Assembly: GCF_019710745.1 (NCBI RefSeq)
Contig: NZ_JAHKJW010000049.1
Span: 1-43,996 of the forward strand
DNA: 43,996 nucleotides
DNA from: Streptomyces beigongshangae
GTDB taxonomy: Bacteria; Actinomycetota; Actinomycetes; Streptomycetales; Streptomycetaceae
Direction of reading: 5' to 3'
Shown here: positions 30,356 to 37,826 of the stretch, in pieces
Numbering within the stretch: the first letter of the stretch is position 1
Layout: every line of letters starts with the position of its first letter
Position numbers and translations under genes: made by a program
Notes under the pieces: model-generated
Seen by the model: only the letters and a program-made list of their open reading frames with translations
Databases searched by the model: none
What the model was told of the DNA's origin: nothing

Positions 30356-31555
30356 TCACAGCCTGACGCCACCCGCACGCAGGTAGGCGATGGGATCGAT
30401 GTCGCTGCCGAAGCCGGGCCCCGTCCGCACCTCGAAGTGCAGATGCGGGCCCGAACTGTTGCCCGTGGAGCCCGAGCGGCCGATGCGCTGGCCGCTGCCC
30501 ACGCTCTGCCCGGCCCGTACGGAGATCGCGGACAGGTGGGCGTACTGGCTGTAGCGGCCGTCGCCGTGCCGGACGACCACCTGGTAGCCGAACGAACCGC
30601 CCCACCCGGCGGTGACCACGCTGCCCGCCGCGACCGACTTGACGGAGGTACCGGTGGGCACCGGGAAGTCGACGCCCGTGTGGTAGCCCTTCGACCAGGA
30701 GGAGCCCGTGGCGTGGTACGGCGTTCCGGTCCCGGCGCTCACCGGGGCGGACAGGGCGTGCGTGACCGACCGGGCCTTCTTCTCCGGTTTCTCCTCGGCT
30801 TTCTTCTGCTGCGTCTGCTTCTTCTGCTGCGTCCGCTGCTTCCTGTCGGCCCTGTCGGCCTTACCGGCCTTGTCGGCCTTTTCCGAGGGGGTGCCTCCGG
30901 TGCCCGGCGCGGCCTTCGTGCGCAGGCTCAGCCGCTGGCCGGGGACGATCAGGTCGGGGTCGGAGCCGACGGTCTCGCGGTTGGTGTCGTACAGCCCTCG
31001 CCACCCGCCCCGCACCTCACGGGTGCCCGCGATGCCGGAGAGCGTGTCGCCGCGGACGACCGTGTACATCTCGGCGGTGCCGGCCCGGGACTGCGGCGCG
31101 GTCTGCGGCCGTACGTCGGCCTTGCGCCCGGTGGTCCGCGTGGAGGTGCCGGAGGGGTCGATGTCCGGGCTGTCGCCACCGCGGGTGAGCCCCGCCCGCT
31201 GCGAGCAGACGGGCCAGGCGCCCGGTCCCTGCCCCTTGAGGACCTTCTCCGCGACGGCTATCTGCTGGTCCTTGGTGGCGAGGTCGGCGCGTGCCGCGTA
31301 GGCCCTGCCGCCGTATGCCTCCCAGGTGGACCGGCTGAACTGCAGTCCTCCGTAGTAGCCGTTGCCGGTGTTGATGCTCCAGTTGTTCGTGGACTCGCAG
31401 GCGGCGACCTTGTTCCAGGTGTCCACGTCGGCCGCGTTCGCGACGCCGGTACCGATGAGCGGTATCGCCATCCCGGCACCGCCCACCGTGACCGTGAGCG
31501 ACGCGCGGTTGATCCTGTTGGGCTGATACCGGCGGTGCCGGCCGCGTACGGCCAT
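30356..31555 (-). CDS. Rpf-LysM-M23 cell-wall hydrolase
   Basis: 399 residues. A signal peptide (about 1-42, ending VANAAD) is followed by an Rpf transglycosylase domain (43-118) with catalytic Glu54 in AACESTNNWS, then LysM (163-211, YTVVRGDTLSGIAG), a Lys/Gln/Glu-rich linker (about 222-265), and an M23 peptidase domain (about 285-399) with H292-x3-D296 and HLH 371-373. One secreted protein can thus bind peptidoglycan, cut glycan strands and cut peptide links. Rpf proteins help spores germinate. I recall an Rpf with LysM and M23 domains next to a 6-phosphogluconate dehydrogenase gene in S. coelicolor (rpfD), matching this site. The ATG follows CGAGGGGG. Confidence 0.93.
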   Translation of the reverse strand: MAVRGRHRRYQPNRINRASLTVTVGGAGMAIPLIGTGVANAADVDTWNKVAACESTNNWSINTGNGYYGGLQFSRSTWEAYGGRAYAARADLATKDQQIAVAEKVLKGQGPGAWPVCSQRAGLTRGGDSPDIDPSGTSTRTTGRKADVRPQTAPQSRAGTAEMYTVVRGDTLSGIAGTREVRGGWRGLYDTNRETVGSDPDLIVPGQRLSLRTKAAPGTGGTPSEKADKAGKADRADRKQRTQQKKQTQQKKAEEKPEKKARSVTHALSAPVSAGTGTPYHATGSSWSKGYHTGVDFPVPTGTSVKSVAAGSVVTAGWGGSFGYQVVVRHGDGRYSQYAHLSAISVRAGQSVGSGQRIGRSGSTGNSSGPHLHFEVRTGPGFGSDIDPIAYLRAGGVRL

Positions 31556-31589
31556 GAAGGTGCCCCCTCGACAAGCGTCAGGAGCGGCC

Positions 31590-31619
31590 AAAGTAAACGC
31601 TGCTAACAGGCCATGACAA
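31590..31619 (-). promoter_or_regulatory. Promoter of the Rpf-type gene
   Basis: TTGTCA (31614-31619), 18 bases, TACTTT (31590-31595) on the minus strand, close to the principal-sigma consensus. Transcription would start near 31583, leaving a 5' leader of only about 28 bases. Confidence 0.55.
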
Positions 31620-31882
31620 GAGGGCTGTCGGCCGCCCCATTCCGCCAAGTGACCGGGAATGCACCTTCGTTGCCCGCCGTTGGTGTGTATGCCCGCGGCA
31701 GGTGTGGGGGTGAGGTTCGCCGTGAGTTCGCCGGAGCACTGAGGCAAGGACGCTTCTGCTGCGTACACACCGTCGGCAGGGCAGGATGTGCGGTCCGGGA
31801 AGCGGCACGTCAGCATGGTCGGTGGGCGATGCCGACGGGCGGGCCCGGCACAGTGATCACAGGATCTTAGGAGCCAAACCGT
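31620..31882. other. Divergent intergenic region between the Rpf gene and gnd
   Basis: With the promoter just described this makes a 327-base gap. On the minus strand it has a near-direct repeat GGCGAACTCACGGCGAACCTCACC (here split as GGCGAACTCAC, 31723-31733, and GGCGAACCTCACC, 31710-31722), upstream of the -35 box, so it is a candidate regulator site. Near gnd there is a TGATCA palindrome and the TAGGAG ribosome binding site. I looked for the c-di-AMP (ydaO) riboswitch known before some rpf genes and did not recognise its core. Confidence 0.4.
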
Positions 31883-33322
31883 ATGAGCAACTCAGCGCAG
31901 ATCGGCGTCACGGGACTCGCGGTGATGGGGCGCAATCTCGCCCGCAACTTCGCGCGGAACGGCTATGCCGTCGCTCTGCACAACCGGACGGCGGCGCGTA
32001 CGCACGCGCTGGTGGAGGAGTTCGGCAGCGAGGGCGACTTCGTCGCGACGGAGACGGCCAAGGAGTTCGTGGCCGCGCTGGAGCGGCCCCGCCGTCTGGT
32101 GATCATGGTGAAGGCCGGTGAGCCGACCGACGCGGTGATCCAGGAGTTCGCCCCGCTCCTGGAGCCCGGCGACATGATCATCGACGGCGGCAACGCGCAC
32201 TTCGCGGACACCCGGCGCCGGGAGCGCGAGCTGCGCGAGCAGGGCATCCACTTCGTCGGCGCGGGCATCTCCGGCGGCGAGGAGGGCGCGCTGCACGGCC
32301 CGAGCATCATGCCGGGCGGTCCGGTCGAGTCGTACGACTCGCTCGGCCCGATGCTGGAGAAGATCTCCGCGAAGGCCGAGGACGGCGCGCCGTGCGTCAC
32401 ACACGTCGGCCCCGACGGCGCCGGGCACTTCGTGAAGATGGTGCACAACGGCATCGAGTACGCCGACATGCAGCTGATCGGTGAGGCGTACCAGCTGCTG
32501 CGCGACGTGGCCGGTTACTCGCCCGCGCAGATCGCCGACATCTTCCGCACCTGGAACACCGGGCGGCTCGACTCGTACCTGATCGAGATCACCGCCGAGG
32601 TCCTGTCGCACGTGGACGAGGCGACGGGCAAGCCCTTCGTCGACGTGGTCCAGGACCAGGCCGAGCAGAAGGGCACGGGCCGCTGGACCGTGCAGATCGC
32701 GCTGGACCTGGGCGTGCCGGTGTCGGGTATCGCGGAGGCGGTCTTCGCCCGCTCCCTGTCGGGCCACGGTGCGCTGCGCGAGGCGTCCCGCGGGCTGGCC
32801 GGGCCGACGGCGTCCACGCTGGACGGGTCCGAGGCGGCGGCCTTCGCCGACCGGGTGGAGCAGGCGCTGTACGCGTCGAAGATCGTGTCGTACACGCAGG
32901 GCTTCCACGAGATCGCGGCCGGCAGCTCCGAGTACGGCTGGGACATCGACCTGGGCGCGGTCGCCTCGATCTGGCGCGGGGGCTGCATCATCCGGGCGGC
33001 GTTCCTCGACCGCATCCGCGCCGCCTACGACGCGCGCGCGGACCTGCCGAGCCTGCTCTCCGACGACACGTTCGCGCAGGAGATCGCGGCGGCGCAGGAC
33101 GACTGGCGCGCGGTGCTGGTCTCCGCCGTCCAGCAGGGGGTGCCGACGCCCGGGTTCGCGGCGGCGCTGGCGTACTACGACGCGCTGCGCGCCGAGCGGC
33201 TGCCCGCGGCGCTCACGCAGGGACAGCGGGACTTCTTCGGCGCGCACACCTACCGGCGGACCGACCGGGAGGGGTCGTTCCACACGCTGTGGGGCGGGGA
33301 CCGGTCCGAGGTGTCCGGCTGA
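31883..33322 (+). CDS. gnd: 6-phosphogluconate dehydrogenase (decarboxylating)
   Basis: 479 residues. The NADP-binding loop GVTGLAVMGRNLARN is followed by HNRT (Arg/Thr favouring NADP+). The active site includes AGISGGEEGALHGPSIMPGG and GHFVKMVHNGIEYADMQLIGE (catalytic Lys and Glu), and the C-terminal helical domain reaches GQRDFFGAHTYRRTD (substrate-binding). Length is that of the long-chain, pentose-phosphate type enzyme. It converts 6-phosphogluconate to ribulose-5-phosphate with CO2 and NADPH. TAGGAG precedes the ATG. The stop codon lies inside an 18-bp tandem repeat. The Rpf gene is divergent. Confidence 0.95.
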   Translation: MSNSAQIGVTGLAVMGRNLARNFARNGYAVALHNRTAARTHALVEEFGSEGDFVATETAKEFVAALERPRRLVIMVKAGEPTDAVIQEFAPLLEPGDMIIDGGNAHFADTRRRERELREQGIHFVGAGISGGEEGALHGPSIMPGGPVESYDSLGPMLEKISAKAEDGAPCVTHVGPDGAGHFVKMVHNGIEYADMQLIGEAYQLLRDVAGYSPAQIADIFRTWNTGRLDSYLIEITAEVLSHVDEATGKPFVDVVQDQAEQKGTGRWTVQIALDLGVPVSGIAEAVFARSLSGHGALREASRGLAGPTASTLDGSEAAAFADRVEQALYASKIVSYTQGFHEIAAGSSEYGWDIDLGAVASIWRGGCIIRAAFLDRIRAAYDARADLPSLLSDDTFAQEIAAAQDDWRAVLVSAVQQGVPTPGFAAALAYYDALRAERLPAALTQGQRDFFGAHTYRRTDREGSFHTLWGGDRSEVSG

Positions 33323-33379
33323 GGGCTCGTGTCCGGCTGAGGGCTCGTGACGGGCTGAGGGCTCGTGACGGGCTGGGGG
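33316..33379 (+). repeat. 18-bp tandem repeat over the gnd stop codon
   Basis: Three full units (33316-33333, 33334-33351, 33352-33369) and a partial fourth, of the form SGGCTGAGGGCTCGTGWC. The first holds the gnd stop. Since 18 is a multiple of 3, units two and three put further TGA codons in the same frame. Confidence 0.85.
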
Positions 33380-33465
33380 CCGGGTGGGGCGGGCGTCGGG
33401 TGGGGCTCGGCCGTGCAGTCCCCCACGCCCCTGAGTGCGCCCCCTGAAGGCGTCCTGACCGCAGA

Positions 33466-33515
33466 AGCCGGCGGGTGGCCGGTGCGGGCATGTCCGCACC
33501 GGCCACCCGCCGGCT
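33466..33515. terminator. Bidirectional terminator after gnd
   Basis: 22-bp perfect stem (33466-33487 with 33494-33515) and a 6-base loop, between gnd and the convergent Pro-rich miniprotein gene. Confidence 0.8.
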
Positions 33516-33526
33516 CTGCCGCGCCG

Positions 33527-33733
33527 TCAGCCCAGAGGGCCCGGCTGGGGTTCCGGGGCCGGGGTCGGGTCCGGGCCGGGAGCCGGCCTCGGGGGCGGCT
33601 GCGGCACCGGGCTCGGTGACGGACCGGGCGTCGGGTCCGGCGTCGGCACCGGGTCGGGAAACGGCTGCGGCCGGTCGGGGCCCGGTCCGGGCGTGGGGTC
33701 CGGTCGCACGGGGTCGGGGAACGGATGCGTCAT
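33527..33733 (-). CDS. 68-residue Pro/Asp/Pro-repeat miniprotein
   Basis: MTHPFPDPVRPDPTPG at the start, then near-perfect alternation of Pro with Asp, Thr, Gly or Glu (PDPTPGP, PFPDPVP, PTPDPTPG) to the end PQPGPLG. About half the residues are Pro. No signal peptide, membrane segment or Cys. GGAGG lies 6 bases before the ATG, and a terminator follows the stop by 11 bases, so it looks like a real transcription and translation unit and not just GC-rich chance. It should form an extended polyproline-like rod. The function is unknown. Confidence 0.6.
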   Translation of the reverse strand: MTHPFPDPVRPDPTPGPGPDRPQPFPDPVPTPDPTPGPSPSPVPQPPPRPAPGPDPTPAPEPQPGPLG

Positions 33734-33886
33734 CTTGTCCTCCAGCCATGGGGATCATCGACTCTGGACTTCTCCCCCGCCTACCCTGCCCCGTCGCCCG
33801 CACTCACTCCCTCGCGGGACCCAGAGGGCCAGGTGGCCGTACATCTGGCGGTACCCGTCGGGGCGCCTTTCCGGGGCGCCCCTCCG

Positions 33887-33908
33887 GGGGCGCGGGGAAC
33901 CGCGCGAC
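33887..33908 (-). repeat. Dispersed intergenic repeat, copy 3
   Basis: The reverse complement starts GTCGCGCGGTTCCCCGCGCC, matching the copy at 13082-13102; the similarity continues outwards (CCCGGAGGGGCGCC against CCCGGAGGGCGCG). It lies between the Pro-rich miniprotein and GNAT-like genes. Confidence 0.7.
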
Positions 33909-33992
33909 CAGCCCTCACCGACCCGCACCACGGGAACCGCCCCGGATGACCGCCCGGAAGACCGGGCCGGTCAGACCGGAGGACCGGGCCGG

Positions 33993-34337
33993 TCAGAACC
34001 GGCCGGGACGAGCGGCAAGCCACCCCTTCGCCGCGTCGAGCAGGGCAGGGTCCGCGACCGGCGCCACGTCCGGATGCCGCTCGGCCCACTTCACGACGTA
34101 CGGGCACAGCGGAGCGACCGGCACGCCCTCACGCTCCGAGATCGCGTACAGCTCGCGGGCGAGCGAGCCCGCGATCCCCTTGCCCTCGTGCGCGGGCTCC
34201 ACGGTGGTGTGGACCGGAACGAGCGCCCGGCCGGGGCTTTCGAGCACGAAGTACGCTATGCGGCCGGCCACCTCGTCACCCGCGTACGCCTCCAGGCGCC
34301 CCGCCGCCCGGTCGTCACGGATGGTGATCTCGCTCAT
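33993..34337 (-). CDS. Small GNAT-fold protein (YjdJ/NATD1-like)
   Basis: 114 residues. The sequence reads like the short one-domain GNAT-fold family: RLEAYAGDEVAGRIAYFVL (first strands), VPVHTTVEPAHEGKGIAGSLA (acetyl-CoA binding loop, with the pattern G-K-G-I-A-G), then YVVKWAERHP. ATG 34337 has GAGGAGAG upstream. The substrate is unknown. The gene ends just before a short repeat (ACCGGGCCGGTCAGA, 33961-33975 and 33983-33997); the second copy overlaps its last codons. Confidence 0.85.
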   Translation of the reverse strand: MSEITIRDDRAAGRLEAYAGDEVAGRIAYFVLESPGRALVPVHTTVEPAHEGKGIAGSLARELYAISEREGVPVAPLCPYVVKWAERHPDVAPVADPALLDAAKGWLAARPGRF

Positions 34338-34381
34338 GGACTCTCCTCGTGGGTGCGGCCGGAACCCGGCGTGCCCGGAGT

Positions 34382-34801
34382 TCAGGCCGGAACGGACCGC
34401 GGGCTGCGCTGCTGGTCCGAGCCGGGCACCGGCTCGGACGGATCCGTACCGAGCGTCACGATCCGGTTGCCGGCGTCCACGTGCACGACCCTCGGCCGCA
34501 GCGCACGGGCCTCGGCGTCGGAGACCTGAGCGTAACTGATGATGATCACAAGATCACCGGGGTGCACGAGGTGGGCCGCGGCGCCGTTGATCCCGACGAC
34601 ACCGGACCCGCGCTCCCCCTCGATGACGTACGTCTCCAGGCGGGCGCCGTTGGTGACGTCGACGATGTGGACCAGTTCACCGGGCAGCAGGTCGGCGGCG
34701 TCGAGGAGATCGGCGTCGATGGTCACGGACCCGACGTAGTGCAGGTCGGCCTGGGTCACGGTGGCACGGTGGATCTTGGACTTGAACATTGTACGCAACA
34801 T
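34382..34801 (-). CDS. panD: Aspartate 1-decarboxylase proenzyme
   Basis: 139 residues. It starts MLRTMFKSKIHRATVTQADL, with K9, then the self-cleavage site Gly24-Ser25 in YVGSVTID, R54 and Y58 in GARLETYV, and NGAAAHLV: all the known PanD residues. Self-cleavage makes a pyruvoyl group on Ser25, and the enzyme turns aspartate into beta-alanine for pantothenate. GGGAG lies before the ATG at 34801. No other pantothenate genes are here. A -10-like TAGGGT on the minus strand (34873-34878) may be its promoter. Confidence 0.95.
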   Translation of the reverse strand: MLRTMFKSKIHRATVTQADLHYVGSVTIDADLLDAADLLPGELVHIVDVTNGARLETYVIEGERGSGVVGINGAAAHLVHPGDLVIIISYAQVSDAEARALRPRVVHVDAGNRIVTLGTDPSEPVPGSDQQRSPRSVPA

Positions 34802-35280
34802 CGGGGCACTCCCACAGATAGGCTCCCTGCCTGTATTTCCACAGGTCAAGGGCTGTTTCGACACCCTACAACGAGACGCACGCCCGGGCAGCCGCCCCCA
34901 GGTTCTCCAGGACTCATGCCGACCGGTTGCCGACTTTTCCGACCCACCGTCAGGGCCGACGTGCTCGTCGCCGACCGCGCCTGTCGGGAACTCCTTCACT
35001 ACGAGGACCCGCTCGCGCCTGCGCTCGGTACGCACGACCGTCCGCGCCCGCAGCACGGCCGGGCGCAGTGTCGTCCTCACCGCCGCTCGCCCGCCGTCCT
35101 GTGCACCGGGGCGGGCGAGGACGGCGCGCAGCAGGCGTCCGTGCAGCGGCTTTGCCGTTCGACGCGGAACTGGGCGCTGTCGCGGAACTGAGCGTTCCAG
35201 GGCCTCATGACGGCCCGGACGTCGCACCGGTGCATGCGCGGCCCGCAGGCGTCACCGGGCGGGTTCCGGTGCCGTCCTCG
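34802..35280. other. 479-base stretch without a supported gene
   Basis: Between panD (minus) and the reductase gene ending at 35281 (minus). Open frames exist on both strands but are Arg/Ser/Thr-rich, lack ribosome binding sites and resemble no family known to me. The part next to panD is its leader and probable promoter. An imperfect inverted repeat around GGGCGGGCGAGGACGGCG lies near 35085-35130. It may hold remains of a lost gene. Confidence 0.5.
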
Positions 35281-35877
35281 TCATCGCGACACCGTGAGGT
35301 TGAACCTCGCATCGCCCAGGGCGCGCACCGTTGCGAAGTACAGCGAGCCGGCCTGTTCGGTCGCGGCGGCCGTGTCGATGCCGCCCAGGTCGATGATGCC
35401 GGTATCGGGCCAGCCCAGGTCGCCGAGCAGGCCGGTGACCACCGTCTTCGCCGCGACGTCGTCACCGCTGACGAAGACGGTGGCCGCGGGGACCGATGCG
35501 AGCGGGTCGACCATGATGGCGAAGTTCATCGTGTTGAGGGTCTTCACCACGCGTGTGCGCGGGAACCGTTTCTGGACCCGGACGGCCACCGCGTCGCCGG
35601 TGTGCCCCGTGGCGGTCTGCGGGGTGATCGTCGCCGAGGGGTCGAGCAGGATCTTGTCACCCAGCACCTCGTCCCCGATCCCGTCCAGGACGCCGAGCAC
35701 GTCGCTGCCGGGCAGGGCCGTGACGACGAGGTCGCAGGAGGCGACGGCGCTGCGGTGGTCGAGCCGGTCCGCTCCCGCGGGTGTCCGGGATCCGTAGAGC
35801 ACACGGTGGCCTCGCGAGGTCAGGCGTGCGCCCAGCGTCGAGCCGACTTTGCCGGTGCCGAGGACGGCGATGTTCAC
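35281..35877 (-). CDS. NAD(P)-binding reductase of the F420:NADP oxidoreductase-like family
   Basis: 198 residues, one Rossmann domain: VLGTGKVGSTLGARLTSRGH then YGSR (Ser/Arg favouring NADPH), VVTALPGSD, VVKTLNTMNF and a C-terminal GWPDTGIIDLGGIDTAAATE. This is the small NADP oxidoreductase family, related to F420-dependent NADP reductase but often acting on other partners. The start is GTG at 35877. It lies 43 bases after the hydrolase gene on the same strand, so the two are probably one operon. Confidence 0.87.
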   Translation of the reverse strand: MNIAVLGTGKVGSTLGARLTSRGHRVLYGSRTPAGADRLDHRSAVASCDLVVTALPGSDVLGVLDGIGDEVLGDKILLDPSATITPQTATGHTGDAVAVRVQKRFPRTRVVKTLNTMNFAIMVDPLASVPAATVFVSGDDVAAKTVVTGLLGDLGWPDTGIIDLGGIDTAAATEQAGSLYFATVRALGDARFNLTVSR

Positions 35878-35920
35878 GGATTGCTCCCCTTCGGCCCTCG
35901 GTGGGGGCGAGGTCGCGTAC

Positions 35921-36886
35921 TCACCTGGTCTCCACCGTGGCGAGAGGCACCGGCAGGGACGGGAGCACGTCGAGCGCCGTCTCCCAGGACCGGTCGCCGA
36001 GAAGTCGGGACCGGAGGTAGGACAGGACCAGTGCGCGCAGTGCGGCGACGCGGGCCGGGTTCTCGTCCGTGGTCTCGGCCGCGTCGTAGCCGGAGATCCC
36101 GCCGAACAGGTGCCCGGCTCCCAACATCATGAGCAGCGTCTTGTTACCGCCCGGGCTGTGCGTGTAGGCGTCCCACCGGTAGCTCAGGCGGCTGGAGAAG
36201 TTCGGGTTCAGGTCCTCGTCGCCGGCCACGACCAGCGTGGTGCCGGTCATCGTCGCGAAGTCGGGGTACTGCAGCGACGGGTAGTGCTCCCTGGCCCACG
36301 AACCGAAGTGCTCGTCGGCGATGCCGGGGGCCCCGATGACGACACCCGCGGTCAGCCGTGGGTCCGACAGGTCCTTCTCCCGAGGGTCCTGCGGCTCCAG
36401 GACCTGCATGCCCATCAGCAGCGACACCGTGTGGCCGCCCAGCGAGTGACCGACCGCCGCGATCCGGCTGGTGTCGACGCGTTCCGGCAGGCCGGGGAGG
36501 GCGCCGAGGATCTCCGGCAGACGGTCCAGGACGGCGTGCATGTCGAGGGCGCGGTCACGCCAGAAGAGTGGCGCGTCGGGCAGGTCCCGCTCGCGCAGTC
36601 CGAGCACGGTGGAGTCGAGGTGCGTCGGCTGGACGACGACGAACCCGTGGGCGGCCCAGAAGTCCACGAGCGGGCCGTAGCCGCGCAGCGAGGACAGGAA
36701 GTTCGCGCCGCCGTGCCCGTGGGAGAACACGATGACCGGGAGCCCGGTGCCCGTCGCGGGCGCCGTGACCTTGACCTCCAGCCGGACGGGCCTGTCCGGG
36801 ACGTCCAGGACGACGGGGCTGCAGCTCAGGATCGATGTCGGGTCACCGACCGGGAACCCGGATGCGTCGGCGTATGCAGTGTTCAA
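35921..36886 (-). CDS. Alpha/beta hydrolase (PAF-acetylhydrolase or chlorophyllase-like)
   Basis: 321 residues. Oxyanion region VIVFSHGHGG, nucleophile motif GHSLGG in AAVGHSLGGH, and a late His in LGAGHLFGG. The fold and order match the serine esterases of the PAF-acetylhydrolase/chlorophyllase group; there is no signal peptide. The start is taken as TTG 36886, since AGGAG touches the ATG at 36892 with no spacing but has 6 bases to this TTG. The TetR gene is divergent and may control it. The substrate is unknown. Confidence 0.85.
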   Translation of the reverse strand: MNTAYADASGFPVGDPTSILSCSPVVLDVPDRPVRLEVKVTAPATGTGLPVIVFSHGHGGANFLSSLRGYGPLVDFWAAHGFVVVQPTHLDSTVLGLRERDLPDAPLFWRDRALDMHAVLDRLPEILGALPGLPERVDTSRIAAVGHSLGGHTVSLLMGMQVLEPQDPREKDLSDPRLTAGVVIGAPGIADEHFGSWAREHYPSLQYPDFATMTGTTLVVAGDEDLNPNFSSRLSYRWDAYTHSPGGNKTLLMMLGAGHLFGGISGYDAAETTDENPARVAALRALVLSYLRSRLLGDRSWETALDVLPSLPVPLATVETR

Positions 36887-37066
36887 GACCATCTCCTATG
36901 CGCGGTCCGCGGGCAGTTGCCGTCCGTTCGGACACATTGTCGAACCGTCAACGAAAATCTTGCCACCAGAGGCAAGTTTGCGCAAGTAGGCAGTTATGCC
37001 GGTTGAGGTGTGTATGCTGTATATGGCAAAAATCGCGTGACGGCGAACGACGAGAGGGAGGGCGCG
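36887..37066. promoter_or_regulatory. Divergent hydrolase/TetR intergenic region with operator candidates
   Basis: 180 bases, clearly lower in GC than its surroundings. Two inverted repeats stand side by side: CTTGCC-N6-GGCAAG (36959-36976) and TTGCGCAA (36978-36985). This is where a TetR repressor would control itself and the divergent hydrolase gene. A principal-sigma promoter cannot be named with certainty. Confidence 0.5.
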
Positions 37067-37675
37067 GTGACGGCAGGCAACGGTCCCGGACTGCGGGAGC
37101 GGAACAAGGCACGCCGTCGGCGCCACATCCTGCACACCGCTCTGCGCCTGTTCGCCGAACACGGCTACGAGGGGACGACCATCGCCGACATCGCCGAGGC
37201 CGCCGACGTGGCCCCGCGGACGGTGACGGGCTACTTCCCCTCCAAGCTCGACTTCGTCACCGAATGGCCGGCCGAACGCGAGCAGCGGCTCATCGCGCTC
37301 CACCACGCCGATCCGTCCGTCGACTTCGTCGAGCTCGTCGACAAGTGGTGGCGCGACCTGCGGGACCACCTCGACCACGAGGAGGCGACACTGACCCGCG
37401 CGATGGCGCTCGCCAATCCCGGTGTCGTCGCGCTGGCCGAGGTGGAGGTGTCGCGCCGGACCCCCGGGACCGACTTCCCCTTCGACGGCACCGATCAGGA
37501 GGACCCGTTCGAGGCCGCCGGTCGTGCGGCGATCAGAGGCGTCAACCGATCCTTCGAACGCAGTGTCGCCGAAGGCCGCATGACCGACCGTCTGCACGAG
37601 GACCTGCTGAACCTGATCCGCAGCATCGCCGAGAGGACCCGTGTCGGCCACGGCTCGCTCAAGTTCGAGCGCTGA
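37067..37675 (+). CDS. TetR-family transcriptional regulator
   Basis: 202 residues. The N-terminal helix-turn-helix domain (about 13-60) reads RRRRHILHTALRLFAEHGYEG, TTIADIAEAADVAPRTVTGYF and PSKLDF, as is typical for TetR. The C-terminal ligand domain is not assigned. The GTG at 37067 has GAGGGAGG upstream; the earlier in-frame start at 37010 lacks it. It is divergent from the alpha/beta hydrolase-reductase pair and lies beside inverted repeats, so local repression is likely. Confidence 0.92.
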   Translation: MTAGNGPGLRERNKARRRRHILHTALRLFAEHGYEGTTIADIAEAADVAPRTVTGYFPSKLDFVTEWPAEREQRLIALHHADPSVDFVELVDKWWRDLRDHLDHEEATLTRAMALANPGVVALAEVEVSRRTPGTDFPFDGTDQEDPFEAAGRAAIRGVNRSFERSVAEGRMTDRLHEDLLNLIRSIAERTRVGHGSLKFER

Positions 37676-37826
37676 CACGCGGGCCGCGTCGGCCGCAACC
37701 GGCATCGCCGCGGCCCGCGTCGCCTGAGCCCGTCCTGCGATTGCGACGCGGGGAGCGGGCGCGGCAGGCACGCGCCTCGGCCTCGTCGTCCTCCTGATGA
37801 AGCCGTTACGACGTCCAACGGTTTCG

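Noticed and set aside
31556..31800. c-di-AMP (ydaO) riboswitch before the Rpf gene
   Set aside because: Known before some rpf genes, but the conserved core (GGGGTGAATC and CTTCCTGCTCCGAA-like parts) is not present, and a good promoter close to the gene leaves only a short leader.
34761..35210. 149-codon open frame on the plus strand beside panD
   Set aside because: Ser/Thr/Arg-rich, no ribosome binding site, starts antisense to panD.
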